DNA of 64,000 nt from Phaeobacter sp. J2-8 (GTDB lineage Bacteria; Pseudomonadota; Alphaproteobacteria; Rhodobacterales; Rhodobacteraceae). Where the stretch lies: assembly GCF_022867865.1 (NCBI RefSeq), contig NZ_JALIEC010000002.1, positions 62,001 to 126,000 on the forward strand, given 5' to 3'. Position 1 is the stretch's first letter, and each line of letters starts with the position of its first letter. The position numbers and the translations under genes were made by a program. The notes beneath the pieces were generated by a model. That model had not been told where the DNA came from. It made no database searches and worked only from the letters and a program-made list of their open reading frames with translations. Of this stretch, positions 33,741-43,757 are shown one piece after another.

Positions 33741-35659
33741 ATGCCAGGGTCTCAATTCAATTCAAAACTGCTCTTTGCAGTGCTGCCCTGTATCGGGGTC
33801 GCATCTTTGATCGAGTTCGGGCATCAAATCGAATTCCACTTGCCGATACCTTATTTATTGCTGATCGTCAGTGTGGTTTATGCTGGAAACCTGGGTGGAC
33901 GTCTGGCCGGGCTTTGCGCGGGCGGCCTTGGGGCAATCCTGTTGCTGCATGCCTTTTTCATCGGTCAAGGACCGGCTCCGATGATGCCGTCCCTCCTGCA
34001 TACATTTGCGGCGATGACAGTCTTTATCGGGACTGGTTACGTTGTCGGGCGCACAACCGATCAGCGTGATTTTCATATCGCGCGCCGTCTGGAGACGCAG
34101 CGCAATGATCAGGAACAGCCGCTGATCCTGGCCAGTATGATTGCGAAAATGGGCTATTGTATCTGGGATGAAGAAAAAAACAGACCCTTGGTCGTATCCG
34201 AACAGCACGCCCGCAACCACGGGGCGACGATTGCCGATTTCAAGGGTGATGTATCTGATAAGGGTGTGAAATTCCAAGACATCCATCCCGATGATCGGAA
34301 TAAAGTCCGCAATTGGACATTGGATTTGCAGGACGGAAATCTGGTGACCACGGAATATCGGGTGCCCGTCGGCGAGACGATGAAATGGGTGCGTGCGGTT
34401 GCGCAACCCATTTTGGATGACGACGGCAATCTGACCCGCACGATAACCGCGTCGCTGGATGTGACCGAGCAAAAGATCGCCGAGCGGGTGTTCTCTGAAT
34501 CGCAACGTCTGGATGCGGTGGGCGGCTGACTGCGGGCATCGCGCATGATTTCAACAATATCCTGACGGTGGTGTCCGGAAACCTCGAAATCGCCCTGCTG
34601 GCGGCCGAAGATCTGGGGCAACGGGAATTGCTGACCGCCGCTTTTGAGGCGTCAGATCGCGGGGCGAAGCTGTCGAAACATCTGCTGGCCTTCGGACGGA
34701 ACGCCGCGCCCAGCCCGGAGTTGTTGAATGTGAACAACGTGATCGACCGGATGGACGATCTTTTGCGCCGCACCATGCCTACCAATATCCAGATCGAAAC
34801 CCGGCTTGAGGCAGACCTGCCAAAAATTGAAACCGATCGCACGCAATTGGAAAGCGCGATTTTGAATTTGGCGATCAATGCGCGCGATGCGATGCCCGAT
34901 GGGGGTACGATTACCTTGGAAACCGACGTCCGTCAGGTTGGGCCGAACTTCGCGCTCAAGGGCAGTGCGACACTGGCGCCGGGCGAATATGTCGTGGTGT
35001 CCGTCCACGACAGCGGCACCGGGATCGCGGCGGATATGCTGGATAAGATCTGGGAACCATTCTACACCACCAAGCCAACCGACAAAGGCACGGGCCTTGG
35101 GTTGTCGATGGTCCATGGGTTCATGGCGCAATCCGGCGGCCAGACCCGGATTGTCAGCGAAGTCGGGCAGGGCGCCATTGTACATCTTTATTTTCCGTTG
35201 ACCGCGTCGGCGGCCAGAGAAATTCGCGTATCGCCCCCCATTTTGCCACGGCCCGCCAACAGCGATCAGCGCACTGTGCTTCTGGTCGAAGATCCGCCAA
35301 ATATGCAAAGCGCGCTGGCGCGCAAGATGTCGGGGCTTGGGATGAACATCGCGCTGGCCCGGGATGCACAGGAGGCGCTGCAGATCCTGCGCCAGTCCGA
35401 CCGTGACATTGATCTGGTCGTCAGCGACATTCATGTCACCGATGCCCAGGATGGCGATGATCTGGTTGATCAGATCAATCGCGAATTTCCTGATTTGAAA
35501 ATACTTCTCATGACCCAAGGCGCGCCGCGCACCGTTGGGGCCATTTTGGCAAAGACGACCAATGTCACGCAAATCACCCGACCGATCCGGCATAACGATC
35601 TGCCACAGACCATCAACAGAATTCTCTATGGTGCGGGGTCGCCACATACGCTGGCATAG
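33741..35659 (+). CDS. membrane hybrid sensor histidine kinase with PAS and receiver domains (frameshifted)
   Basis: This sensor kinase of about 639 residues has 3-4 membrane helices in residues 8-110, then a PAS/PAC region (about 130-255, ending LDVTEQKIAERVFSESQRLDAVG). The dimerisation and phosphoacceptor domain follows with His in GIAHDFNNILTVVSGN. The ATPase domain has NLAINARDAMPDGG, DSGTGIAADMLDKIWEPFYT and TGLGLSMVHGF. A C-terminal receiver has LLVEDPPN and VVSDIHVTDAQDG. The frame stops at the GGG run 34520-34522; adding one G gives DAVGRLTAGIAHDFNN and joins the frames. The receiver has lost the usual acidic pair (ED followed by PP) and may be non-standard. The ligand is unknown. 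Confidence 0.85.
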
Positions 35660-35687
35660 GTGACACAGACAAAGAGGCCGCTGCCCG

Positions 35688-37003
35688 TCAGCGGGCAATC
35701 ACGATGTCAGCGCAGAGACCGCCCAGCCGGTCAGATTTTCCCAATCGCAAAACCCCGCCATGCGCGCGGGCAATATCGGTGGCAATCGCCAGCCCCAGCC
35801 CCACACCCGGCGCGCGCGACTGATTGCGGGATTTGTCCAAGCGCACGAAGGCCCGCACCGCGGCGGCCCGCATATCCTCTGGTATTCCGGGGCCGTCATC
35901 TTCGACCCGAATGCGCAGCGATTTGTCGGTCAACCGGGCGCTGACCGCGCAATTGGTGCCATATCGTGTTGCGTTTTCGATCAAATTGTCGATGGCCCGG
36001 CGGATCGCCACCGGGCGCAACGCAATATGTCCATCGCCCTCGCAGGTGATCAGCGTGACCGGTTTCTCGGCCCGCTGTGCATCCTCGACCGCCTGCTGCA
36101 CCAGGGCCATCGGATCGGTGGGCGTGGCTTCACCGGCCTCGGCATTGCCGCGCACGAAATCAAGGAATTCGTCAAGCATACGTTCCATATCGCGAATATC
36201 GCGGTTGAGGTCGGCAACCTCGTCTTCGTCCAGCATCGCAAGGCCCAGCTTGAGCCGGGTCAAGGGCGTGCGCAGATCGTGGCTGACCCCGGACAACATC
36301 AATGTGCGCTGTTCGATCTGGCGTTCAATCCGGGCCCGCATATCCAAAAAGGCATGTCCCGCCGCCCGCACCTCGACCGCGCCGCCGGGGGAATATGGCA
36401 CAACGCGCCCTCGGCCAAACGCCTCGGCCGCGCTGGCCAGCCGGGTGATCGGGCGCAATTGGTTGCGCATATAGATAAAGGCGATTGGCGTCATCAACAG
36501 CGAAAAAATCACCATATTGACAATCAACTGGTGCGGATTGCTGGCCGAAACGCCTTTTCGATCCAGGCGCAGTTCCAGCACCCCCTGCGGCAGATCCATA
36601 TAGATCAAGGTATCGCGGTCATTGGGCAGGGAAATGGCAACGACCCCGTCCAGATCGTTGCGCAATTCACGGATCACCACCCGTCCGGATAAATCAAACC
36701 AGCGCCGCAAATCGCCGCCGGTGGCGGCTTTCGCCACGCCAGAGAAAAGTCGAGCGGCAAGGCCAGAGGCATCATCGCCGCAAGCGCCGCGCGCGGGGTG
36801 TCATCCGCAGCGGGCTGTGACACAATCAGGCGAATCTCGTCTCGCACCGATCGGGTCAGCTGTTCGGTCACGCCCTGAAAATGCCGCTGAACAAAGATCA
36901 CCGTAACCACAAGTTGCAGGGTGACAACCGGCAGAACCAGGATAAGCGCGGCACGGCCATACAGGCTGCGGGGCATATAACGTTTGAGCCAATGAAACGA
37001 CAT
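35688..37003 (-). CDS. EnvZ-like sensor histidine kinase (frameshifted)
   Basis: This two-helix sensor kinase of 438 residues has membrane helix 1 at about residues 15-35, a periplasmic loop of about 110 residues, helix 2 near 160-180, HAMP, then phospho-His in SGVSHDLRTPLTRLKLGLAM. The ATPase motifs are DNLIENATRYG, EDDGPGIPEDMRAAAVRAF and GVGLGLAIATDIARAHGG, typical of the EnvZ/OmpR class. The frame breaks at the AAAA run 36745-36748 (TTTT on the coding strand). One extra T restores LDFFSGVAKAATGG. No response regulator gene is next to it in the window. It converges on the hybrid kinase. Confidence 0.87.
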
Positions 37004-37049
37004 GGCCAAGGCTTAGCGGGTCTGCCCGCATCATAGAAGGAAAACCGGT

Positions 37050-38042
37050 ATGGACAGCCGCGAAAAAGCCGCCGTTGCCGCAGGGACATCTGCCCAGACA
37101 TCGACCCTGACACCCGTTCCGGCATCCGGTGGCGTTCCGTCGGATGCCGCCGCCCCATTGCCGGGCGCGCCGATTACGCTGGCACCGGGGCTTGTGCGCA
37201 TTCTGGCGCCAAACGCGTCGCCGATGACCTATTGGGGCACGAATACCTATCTGTTGGGGCAGGGTGATCTTGCGGTGATTGATCCCGGTCCGAATGACCC
37301 GGATCACCTGCAGGCGATTCTGGCTGCTGTGCCGGACGGGGCGCGGATCAGCCATATCATTGTCACCCACGCCCATCTTGACCATTCGCCGCTGGCCCGA
37401 CCGCTGGCAAATGCCTGCGGCGCGCCGGTGCTGGCCTTTGGCAAAGCGGACGCCGGGCGCAGTGCCGTCATGCAAAGGCTTGCGGCCAGTGGTTTTGCCG
37501 GCGGCGGCGAGGGGCTGGACCATGATTTCCGCCCGGATAAGAGTGTCGTCGACGGTCAGGTCATCGCTGGCGATGGCTGGGATCTGCGGGTGCATCATAC
37601 GCCCGGTCATATGGGCAATCACATCTGTCTGGGCTGGGGGGATGCGCTGTTTTCCGGGGATCATGTGATGGGTTGGGCATCCTCGCTTGTGTCGCCCCCG
37701 GACGGTGATCTGAGCGATTTCATGGCGTCCTGCGTGGCATTGCAGGCCCGCGAATGGCAGGTGTTTTATCCGGGCCATGGCGCAGCGATTCACGATCCGA
37801 TGGCGCGCCTGAACTGGCTGATCAACCACCGAAAATCCCGCGAAGCCGCAATCCTGCAGGCGCTGACCGATGGCCCGGCCGGTGCATCCGAACTCGCCGC
37901 GCGCCTCTATACCGACGTGCCAGCGGCGCTCTTGCCGGCGGCGGCCCGCAATGTCTTTGCTCACCTCATTGATCTCTATGGAAAAAACACAGTTGCGCCG
38001 GTGAAAGCCCTCGCATTTGACCAGTCTTTTCGCCTGATTTGA
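37050..38042 (+). CDS. MBL-fold metallo-hydrolase (LACTB2-like)
   Basis: The 330-residue protein has an unstructured 40-residue N-terminus. The metallo-beta-lactamase fold follows, with the metal motif THAHLDHS near residue 107, further ligands in HHTPGHMGNH near 187 and GDHVMG near 204, and YPGHGAAI near 236. A C-terminal winged-helix region (REAAILQALTDGPAGASELA) matches LACTB2-type proteins, some of which cleave RNA. Substrate not determinable. It is divergent from the EnvZ-like kinase. Confidence 0.88.
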   Translation: MDSREKAAVAAGTSAQTSTLTPVPASGGVPSDAAAPLPGAPITLAPGLVRILAPNASPMTYWGTNTYLLGQGDLAVIDPGPNDPDHLQAILAAVPDGARISHIIVTHAHLDHSPLARPLANACGAPVLAFGKADAGRSAVMQRLAASGFAGGGEGLDHDFRPDKSVVDGQVIAGDGWDLRVHHTPGHMGNHICLGWGDALFSGDHVMGWASSLVSPPDGDLSDFMASCVALQAREWQVFYPGHGAAIHDPMARLNWLINHRKSREAAILQALTDGPAGASELAARLYTDVPAALLPAAARNVFAHLIDLYGKNTVAPVKALAFDQSFRLI

Positions 38043-38122
38043 CCCGACAGCAAATTTTTCTGCGGTTTTGTGACAAAAGGCTCTGGACGCCGGAATCCGC
38101 TGTTGTTATATCGCCCACATGT

Positions 38123-38197
38123 TCCGGCGTAGCTCAGCGGTAGAGCAGTTGACTGTTAATCAATTGGTCGTAGGTTCGATCCCTACCGCCGGAGCCA
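38123..38197 (+). tRNA. tRNA-Asn (anticodon GTT)
   Basis: A 75-nt cloverleaf with acceptor TCCGGCG/CGCCGGA, discriminator G and an encoded CCA end. The anticodon loop CTGTTAA gives GTT, and the T loop is TTCGATC. It is followed by a hairpin terminator. Confidence 0.97.
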
Positions 38198-38223
38198 AAA
38201 TCTCTTAACGAGATAATTGGCAA

Positions 38224-38249
38224 AAAGGCCGCTCGATAGAGCGGCCTTT
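38224..38249 (+). terminator. terminator after tRNA-Asn
   Basis: AAAGGCCGCTC (38224-38234) and GAGCGGCCTTT (38239-38249) form a perfect 11-bp stem with loop GATA, 26 bp beyond the tRNA. The following sequence is moderately T-rich. It also faces the convergent membrane-protein gene and may serve both directions. Confidence 0.8.
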
Positions 38250-38321
38250 GTCGTTTCTGAATGTAATCCATTTTATCGCTTTTGGGTTCCGGTATGCGGG
38301 CCATCGCCGTTTTATGCATCA

Positions 38322-38978
38322 TCATTCTGTTCGACGGAAACAGGACCAACCAACGGCAACGAACCAAGCAATTGCGCCGATTCCGAACATGGCTCCGGCG
38401 CTGTCGCCGAGGGCGGGGATCACCGTTGCAAGGCCGCTTATTCCGGTGATCAATCCAAGACCAATTGTGACCCGGCCCAGATTTTTGCCAATCAGACCTG
38501 TCATGCTGACAAGGCCCACCCAAACGGCCCCCGCGATTTCATTGCCGCCGCCAAGGCCCAGCTCCACCGTGTGCAGAATTTGCCAAAGCTCCGCCGCACG
38601 GACAGGATCAACCGGAAAGATATGAGCAGCGCGTTCGATCGCAACATTTGCGATCATACCGGCCCCAAGCACCAGTGCCGCCCAGATCAAGCCAAACGCG
38701 CGGCTGACGGCGGCCCACTCTGGTGCATCCTGGCTTTGACGCCGGTGCATCGCCTCGACAAGGACGGTCAGGGCAATGGCGTTCACAACATAGATCACCG
38801 TGTTCCATGTGATCAAAAGCGTCGGTCGCGTGTCAATAAAGGCCACAACGGCGTGTGGATCGACATCAATTGATCCAAACCCCAAAGGCGCCAGGATCAG
38901 GACAAGAACAGCAATGCCAAACAGATAGCTGGCGGCACAGATCAGGGCGGCACAGCCGGCAACTCTTTGAAGGGTCAT
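38322..38978 (-). CDS. DUF4386-like integral membrane protein
   Basis: The 218-residue protein has about six hydrophobic segments (residues 8-33, 55-75, 92-112, 145-165, 170-190, 195-212). It resembles the DUF4386 family of multi-span proteins with no known function. It is 19 bp after the NAD(P)-binding gene on the same strand, so the two are probably cotranscribed. Confidence 0.65.
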   Translation of the reverse strand: MTLQRVAGCAALICAASYLFGIAVLVLILAPLGFGSIDVDPHAVVAFIDTRPTLLITWNTVIYVVNAIALTVLVEAMHRRQSQDAPEWAAVSRAFGLIWAALVLGAGMIANVAIERAAHIFPVDPVRAAELWQILHTVELGLGGGNEIAGAVWVGLVSMTGLIGKNLGRVTIGLGLITGISGLATVIPALGDSAGAMFGIGAIAWFVAVGWSCFRRTE

Positions 38979-38997
38979 TCGGGATCTCCTTTTTGGT

Positions 38998-39845
38998 TCA
39001 GCTTTTGGATGCCTCGGCCCGAAAATGCGCGGCCAGACGGTGGGTTCCGGTTGATGCGGCGGTCATGTTCATCGCCATCGCGGTCAGAAAGAACTGCGCC
39101 GGTCCGGCGATTTGCGCGGCGCAATACGGGGCAGGATGGTCAGGGTCAGGCGGCGCAAAACGTCGGGCAGATGGGTGATCCGCGCCGGGGTGCCCAGGAC
39201 CTCAAAGCACAGCTCTGCAATCTCGTTGTGGGTGAATGTGTCCGGGCCGCCGACGTCACACCATGCCGCACCTTCGGCAATGGCGTCGAAACTTGCCGCC
39301 GCGAGGTCGGCGCCGTGAATGGGGTTGATCCGTTGCGTGCCGGCGCCAAACAGCCAGACGCGCCCCGATCTGGCCATGGCCAGAAAATCAGCCATGTCGG
39401 AAAAATACCCGGTGGGCGCAATGACCGTCGATTGCAGCGGCGCTTGCTGCAACTTTCGGACAAAGGCGCTTTTGGCGGCCACCAGCGGCACATGTTCCAT
39501 GCGGTCGGCATTCAGAACATGGACAAAGGCAAAATGCGGCACCTTGCTGCGCACCGCTTCTTCCAACAGGTTCACATTGGCCTGATAATCAACGTCCCAA
39601 TATCCGACCCCATCGGCCTGTCGGGTGATGCCAAGCGCGGAGACAACCAAATCAATGTCGGTCATGATCCCGTCAAGGGTTTCTGGCCAGGTCGCTTGTG
39701 CCTCGACTATGGCGTCCGCCTGAAGGTTGGTTGCGGCACTTTGTTTGCGCACCAATGCGGTCACATGCCAGCCCCGTTGCAAATATTCGGCACAAAGATG
39801 CCTGCCAAGATAACCGGTCGCACCGGCGATCAAAACGCGTTTCAT
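38998..39845 (-). CDS. NAD(P)-binding Rossmann protein (NmrA/atypical SDR), frameshifted
   Basis: The N-terminus MKRVLIAGATGYLGRHLCAE carries the GxxGxxG of atypical SDRs. Later parts (VVSALGITRQADG, APTGYFSDMADFLA) fit sugar-epimerase-like NAD(P)-binding proteins. The frame stops early at 39084, but one frame over the sequence continues GPAQFFLTAMAMNMTAAS to a stop at 38998. Adding one base in the AAA run (coding strand, 39111-39113) joins them into 282 residues. The start has AAGGAGG upstream and overlaps the preceding small ORF by ATGA. Function unknown. Confidence 0.72.
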
Positions 39846-40051
39846 CTACGGTCCTCCTTGGCCATCGAAATTTGCTGGCTGTGCTCAGAAGCGGTGCCGC
39901 GCATCCCGTTGCGATTGCCGGGCTCTGGTCGGGGGGGATTGGTGTTGCGCGGCTTGTCCGAATTTGCGGGCAGCTCTGAACGAGCTGCCCCTTTGAAGAG
40001 TTCGTAGATCGCCCATAGCCGGGGCGGTCGGCGCAGAAGCATATGGGCCAT
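39842..40051 (-). CDS. possible small protein (69 aa) coupled to the NAD(P)-binding gene
   Basis: It begins MAHMLLRRPPRLWAIYELFK and is basic and polar, with a Pro/Asn-rich middle. Its TGA overlaps the ATG of the downstream gene (39842-39845), and a weak Shine-Dalgarno AAAGG precedes it. I do not recognise a family. It could be a real small gene or the remnant of a longer one. Confidence 0.35.
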   Translation of the reverse strand: MAHMLLRRPPRLWAIYELFKGAARSELPANSDKPRNTNPPRPEPGNRNGMRGTASEHSQQISMAKEDRR

Positions 40052-40107
40052 TGCGATGCCTTTCTATCCGACAACACGGTGGCCGCGACCACGCATGCAT
40101 TGCACAA

Positions 40108-40425
40108 CTATTTCTTCCCGGCGTTCGCTGGCGTCGCCTGGCGCCTGGCGGCCCCACCGGCCAATGCGCCAACAATCGCGCCGCCCCATGCGGTGCCGTC
40201 TTCGTCGACCTCGCCCAACAGAGCACCGGCACCCGCGCCCAAGGCGGCGGCGCCAAGGGTCTCTCGGTCCAGCTGCTTTTGGTTGCGGGCCAGGGTCTGG
40301 CATTCGACCAAATCCGCCCGATAGGCAGGTGTTTCGCCACCGTCCAGAATGGGCCGGTATTTCGCGCCACTATTCGCACAGCCCGCGGCAACCAGTATCA
40401 GAGGAAGTATCGTCAGGTATTTCAT
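40108..40425 (-). CDS. small lipoprotein with glycine-zipper region
   Basis: The 105-residue protein has signal peptide MKYLTILPLILVAAGC, with the lipobox AAGC marking lipidation at Cys16. The mature part has a Gly/Ala-rich segment (LGAAALGAGAGALLGE and GGAIVGALAGGAA) typical of glycine-zipper proteins that associate with membranes. The Met at 40425 has AGGACG 6 bp upstream and is preferred over one at 40443. Role unknown. Confidence 0.75.
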   Translation of the reverse strand: MKYLTILPLILVAAGCANSGAKYRPILDGGETPAYRADLVECQTLARNQKQLDRETLGAAALGAGAGALLGEVDEDGTAWGGAIVGALAGGAARRQATPANAGKK

Positions 40426-40661
40426 ATCTTTCGTCCTATTCAACAGTCAGGCCGGGCCAGCCCGTGGTGTTCACGGGCTGTGGTCCGGCGGTGTGTCGAA
40501 CAGGTACAAAACCCATGCGGATGCCGCGACCGGACCGACCGGATAGAACGTCCGAACAAGCTGGATCGCACATGTCGTGAGATTTTGTCATTTATATCAA
40601 TGTGTTGATTGCGTCGGTGAAATTCACGCCGCCAGCCGATCCGGACCTGTCCGGCGGTTCT

Positions 40662-41858
40662 TTACGGCTTGTGGGTCCGGCGCCATTGGCTTGGGGTTTG
40701 ATCGGTGATCTTCTTGAAGCTGGCGTTGAAGGTTGATTTGGCGTTGAAACCGACGATCTCGCTGATTTCGATCACGGATTTGTCGGTGCGGATCAACAGA
40801 TCACAGGCATCGCGAATCCGGCCCTGATTGACATAATCATAAAACGACATGCCGATCTTAGTATTCAACACCTCGGACAAATGTATCGGCGATACCGCAA
40901 CTTCGGACGCCAGACTTTGCAGGTTCAATGAATGATTGCGCCACAGCTGTCCCTCTGTCATTCGTTTTTCAAGCCGTGCGGCAAAGCGGGCGGCATCCTC
41001 GGGCCGTAGGCCGGATCGAGCGTATGATTTGATGGTGTCTTTTTCGGGCGTCGGATCTTCGTTGTCCGGTGGGTCTTGTGTGATGATCTCTTGCGACCAT
41101 TGCGGCAATGGCGGCACAGCGCGCAACGCAAAGAGACCAAATGCACCGCTAAGCACCACATCATAAATCAGCGACGCAATGCCATCGCGGACCGAATTCC
41201 GCCCCAACAGCATTCCGATTTCATCGGCAATGACGGTCAGCGCAAGGATAAGAATGGTCGCAATCAGCCCGTTCAACCAATGCAGGTTCTTGCCCTCCAG
41301 ATCCGAAAACACCGCGCGAATATTGCGTTGATGCGCGATCAGAAGGCGGACACAAATCCCGCCATATGTCGCCAAAAGAACAACCCAAAGCCCCCAGAAC
41401 GCAGTGTTCCCGATCTGAATCAATTCCTGATGCCACGTCGAAAGGTTGGCAACGGCGCGCCCAATGCGCACATCACCCGGCAACGCCAGACTGGGCGCAA
41501 GAAAGAGCACCCCGGCGAGGAACGGCAGCAGATGAACCCAATCCCGCCGATCCAGCTTTGGGTCGGAACTGGTCAATGCCCGGACAAAAAAGTAGAGCGA
41601 CACCAGAAATCCAGGGATCAGGACATCGTTCCAGCGAAAAAACATCGGCGGGGCGGAAAAGACATTTGAATAGGCAAAAGAATTGACCATGTCCGACGTG
41701 TTGGCGGTGAAAAACCCGATCATTGCCCAGATGTGCATTTTGGACCCGGGGGTTTCCCGCAGGCGGAGCAACAGGCCAAGGATCACAAATATCGAAATTG
41801 CCAATGACGCCGCAACGCCCAAATGTTCCCAGTAGAGGTTCGTGTAAATCAACATCAT
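40662..41858 (-). CDS. AraC-family regulator with N-terminal membrane domain
   Basis: The 398-residue protein has six or seven hydrophobic helices in residues 10-250, then a cytoplasmic AraC-type DNA-binding domain in the last 100 residues (LASEVAVSPIHLSEVLNTKI, then VIEISEIVGFNAKSTFNASF). Such membrane AraC proteins sense external or membrane signals directly. The start at 41858 (MMLIYTNLYWEH) is chosen because the upstream frame lacks coding character. Target genes unknown. Confidence 0.85.
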   Translation of the reverse strand: MMLIYTNLYWEHLGVAASLAISIFVILGLLLRLRETPGSKMHIWAMIGFFTANTSDMVNSFAYSNVFSAPPMFFRWNDVLIPGFLVSLYFFVRALTSSDPKLDRRDWVHLLPFLAGVLFLAPSLALPGDVRIGRAVANLSTWHQELIQIGNTAFWGLWVVLLATYGGICVRLLIAHQRNIRAVFSDLEGKNLHWLNGLIATILILALTVIADEIGMLLGRNSVRDGIASLIYDVVLSGAFGLFALRAVPPLPQWSQEIITQDPPDNEDPTPEKDTIKSYARSGLRPEDAARFAARLEKRMTEGQLWRNHSLNLQSLASEVAVSPIHLSEVLNTKIGMSFYDYVNQGRIRDACDLLIRTDKSVIEISEIVGFNAKSTFNASFKKITDQTPSQWRRTHKP

Positions 41859-42122
41859 GAATGGGCTACTCCGGCTGGCCAAAAGGAGGCCGGTGCTGAA
41901 ATGGGTCAATTGAATGGCGCGTTTATTCGACACACGGTTGCAAAGAGCAACCTTTGGATTGCAATTTGGATGCCGGGATCGACCAAGTAATCGGACGGGC
42001 GGGCAGGGCGGCCCCCGGGTCTTGGATCGGTTGGTCGTGGCGGTGAATATCCGCTTATGCAGGACCACCGGGAAAGCGTCGCAGATCAGACAGTGACGCC
42101 CGTAACAGCGGACAATCCCGCG

Positions 42123-42611
42123 TCATGCACGGCGCGGGTGATGCAGGATCAGGTTAAAACCCTCATCCGCGGTGGGCGGAGAGAAATGTTTGGAAAATTG
42201 CCAGAACTGGTCTTCGGTCACGGCAAAGGGGTGATCGCCGGCGGCATTGCGTTTTGCCAGCCGCGCAAGACAGTCTTCGTCCGGCGTATCCAACACATGC
42301 ATCTGATGGTCCGCCGTCGTCCCGGCCAGGATTTCACGCATCCAGCCCCGTTGCCCGACCGTGTTGGCGGGAAAATCCAGAACGATGCTTGTTCCAGCAT
42401 TCAGCAGTGACACCAGATGCGGCGCCATGATGCTGCGCAGCTTGCCCGCGCAGCGCATGTAATCGGCCCCCGTTTTCATTTGCTCGCCAAACAGCGCGCC
42501 AAGCCATTCATCCTCCGCCACCAGAACGCCACCGTCGCGGACCAACTGATGTGCCAGCGTTGATTTGCCGGATGCGATTTTGCCGCAAAGCATATGAAGC
42601 GTTGAAGCCAT
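42123..42611 (-). CDS. P-loop ATPase/kinase-like protein (AAA_33 type)
   Basis: The 162-residue protein begins MASTLHMLCGKIASGKSTLAH, with the Walker A motif GKIASGKST at about residues 10-18. VLDFPANTVGQRGWMRE near 85 could act as Walker B/lid. It resembles small cytosolic kinases of the zeta-toxin/AAA_33 group that modify a metabolite or antibiotic. No antitoxin-like gene is adjacent, so a toxin role is not supported. It is 13 bp downstream of the AraC gene at 42625-43608. Confidence 0.75.
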   Translation of the reverse strand: MASTLHMLCGKIASGKSTLAHQLVRDGGVLVAEDEWLGALFGEQMKTGADYMRCAGKLRSIMAPHLVSLLNAGTSIVLDFPANTVGQRGWMREILAGTTADHQMHVLDTPDEDCLARLAKRNAAGDHPFAVTEDQFWQFSKHFSPPTADEGFNLILHHPRRA

Positions 42612-42624
42612 TGTTCCCGTCCTT

Positions 42625-43608
42625 CTATGTCGTGATGTCCTGTAAAGCCCGCCGCGCCTGTCCCGGTGTGGTGCCGAACACCCGCTTGAAGGCGCGGTTG
42701 AAGGCGGGCTCGGATTGATAGCCGAGGTCGGCGGCGATATTGGCAATCGGTTGCGCGGTTTCGCGCAAACTCCGCCGCGCGAGGTTCATGCGCCATTCCG
42801 CAAGGTATTGCATCGCGGGCGTGCCAACGAGGGTGGTGAACCGCGCCGCAAAGGCAGAGCGGGACATGCCCGCCACCTGAGCCAGCGTCTCGACCGACCA
42901 GACGGCCGCCGGATCGCGGTGAATGGCGACAATGGCCCGCCCGATCTGTGGGTCGCGCGCGGCCTTTAGCCAGCCCCGGTGTGCATCCGGCGATCGGGTC
43001 AGCCAGCGGCGGATGGCTTCGATCACCACGACATCGGCCAGCCGCGTGATCACGGTTTCCCCGCCGGGGCGCAGCTCGCGGGCTTCACGCGCAATGAATC
43101 GCAATGTGCCTTGCAGCCAACTTCCGGCGTCTTCTTCCCATGGGTCGATTTTCAGCACATCGGGCAGCAGCGCCATCAACATCGGGCTGGACGCATGATC
43201 AAGCCGGGCAAGCCCGTACATGATGCTGCACGCCGCGCCGCCGCCGCCGAACTCCACGGTTTCATAAAGCTCTGTCACCTTGCGGATCGGCAGCTCTTCG
43301 AGCGTCAACAACCGGGCCTCCGGGTCGCTGTAAAGGTTGATCGGCGCGCCCTTGGTCATCAGAACAAGGTCGCCTTTCTGGATTTCGAACGGCGCATCAT
43401 CACCGACCTTCAGCCAGGCCCGCCCGTCAATCACCACAGCAAAGCTCATGACCTCGGGAAAGCCGGGGATGGTGATGCCCCAGGGGGCGGTCAGCCGCGA
43501 CTGGCAATAGAAGGTGCCGGTCAGTTTGAGCAGATGCAGGATCTCGCCCAGCGGATCACCGATGGGCTGCGCCAGACGCGCGGGGTTGGGAACATGTGGT
43601 TCTGTCAT
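42625..43608 (-). CDS. AraC-family regulator with cupin sensor domain
   Basis: The 327-residue protein has a cupin-type ligand domain (residues 15-180; GDDAPFEIQKGDLVLMTKGA). Two AraC helix-turn-helix motifs lie at the C-terminus (SVETLAQVAGMSRSAFAARF and IANIAADLGYQSEPAFNRAF). It is divergent from the NmrA-like gene at 43758, with two inverted repeats in between, so it probably controls that gene and itself. Start at 43608 by homology. Confidence 0.88.
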   Translation of the reverse strand: MTEPHVPNPARLAQPIGDPLGEILHLLKLTGTFYCQSRLTAPWGITIPGFPEVMSFAVVIDGRAWLKVGDDAPFEIQKGDLVLMTKGAPINLYSDPEARLLTLEELPIRKVTELYETVEFGGGGAACSIMYGLARLDHASSPMLMALLPDVLKIDPWEEDAGSWLQGTLRFIAREARELRPGGETVITRLADVVVIEAIRRWLTRSPDAHRGWLKAARDPQIGRAIVAIHRDPAAVWSVETLAQVAGMSRSAFAARFTTLVGTPAMQYLAEWRMNLARRSLRETAQPIANIAADLGYQSEPAFNRAFKRVFGTTPGQARRALQDITT

Positions 43609-43636
43609 GGGGGGATTGTGGCCCGGGGAATGCGGG

Positions 43637-43657
43637 TCGTCCAGATCGTTTGGACGA
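43637..43657. promoter_or_regulatory. inverted repeat, likely AraC operator
   Basis: TCGTCCA (43637-43643) and TGGACGA (43651-43657) are perfect 7-bp arms around GATCGTT, in the gap between the divergent AraC and NmrA-like genes. Confidence 0.5.
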
Positions 43658-43672
43658 TCAGGCAAAAATGTC

Positions 43673-43695
43673 GGACGCATGGGAATGGTGCGTCC
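43673..43695. promoter_or_regulatory. second inverted repeat, likely AraC operator
   Basis: GGACGCA (43673-43679) and TGCGTCC (43689-43695) are perfect 7-bp arms with a 9-bp spacer. They share the GGACG core with the repeat at 43637-43657. Confidence 0.5.
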
Positions 43696-43757
43696 AGAAA
43701 CCTTGGGTGAGAACAGGTCACCGAACGAAGGCTTCATCAAAACCCAAGGAGGTCCCA

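Noticed and set aside
42123-42611. Toxin of a toxin-antitoxin pair (zeta-like P-loop)
   Set aside because: The P-loop fits small kinases in general; no antitoxin-like gene is adjacent and the neighbour is a full-length AraC regulator.
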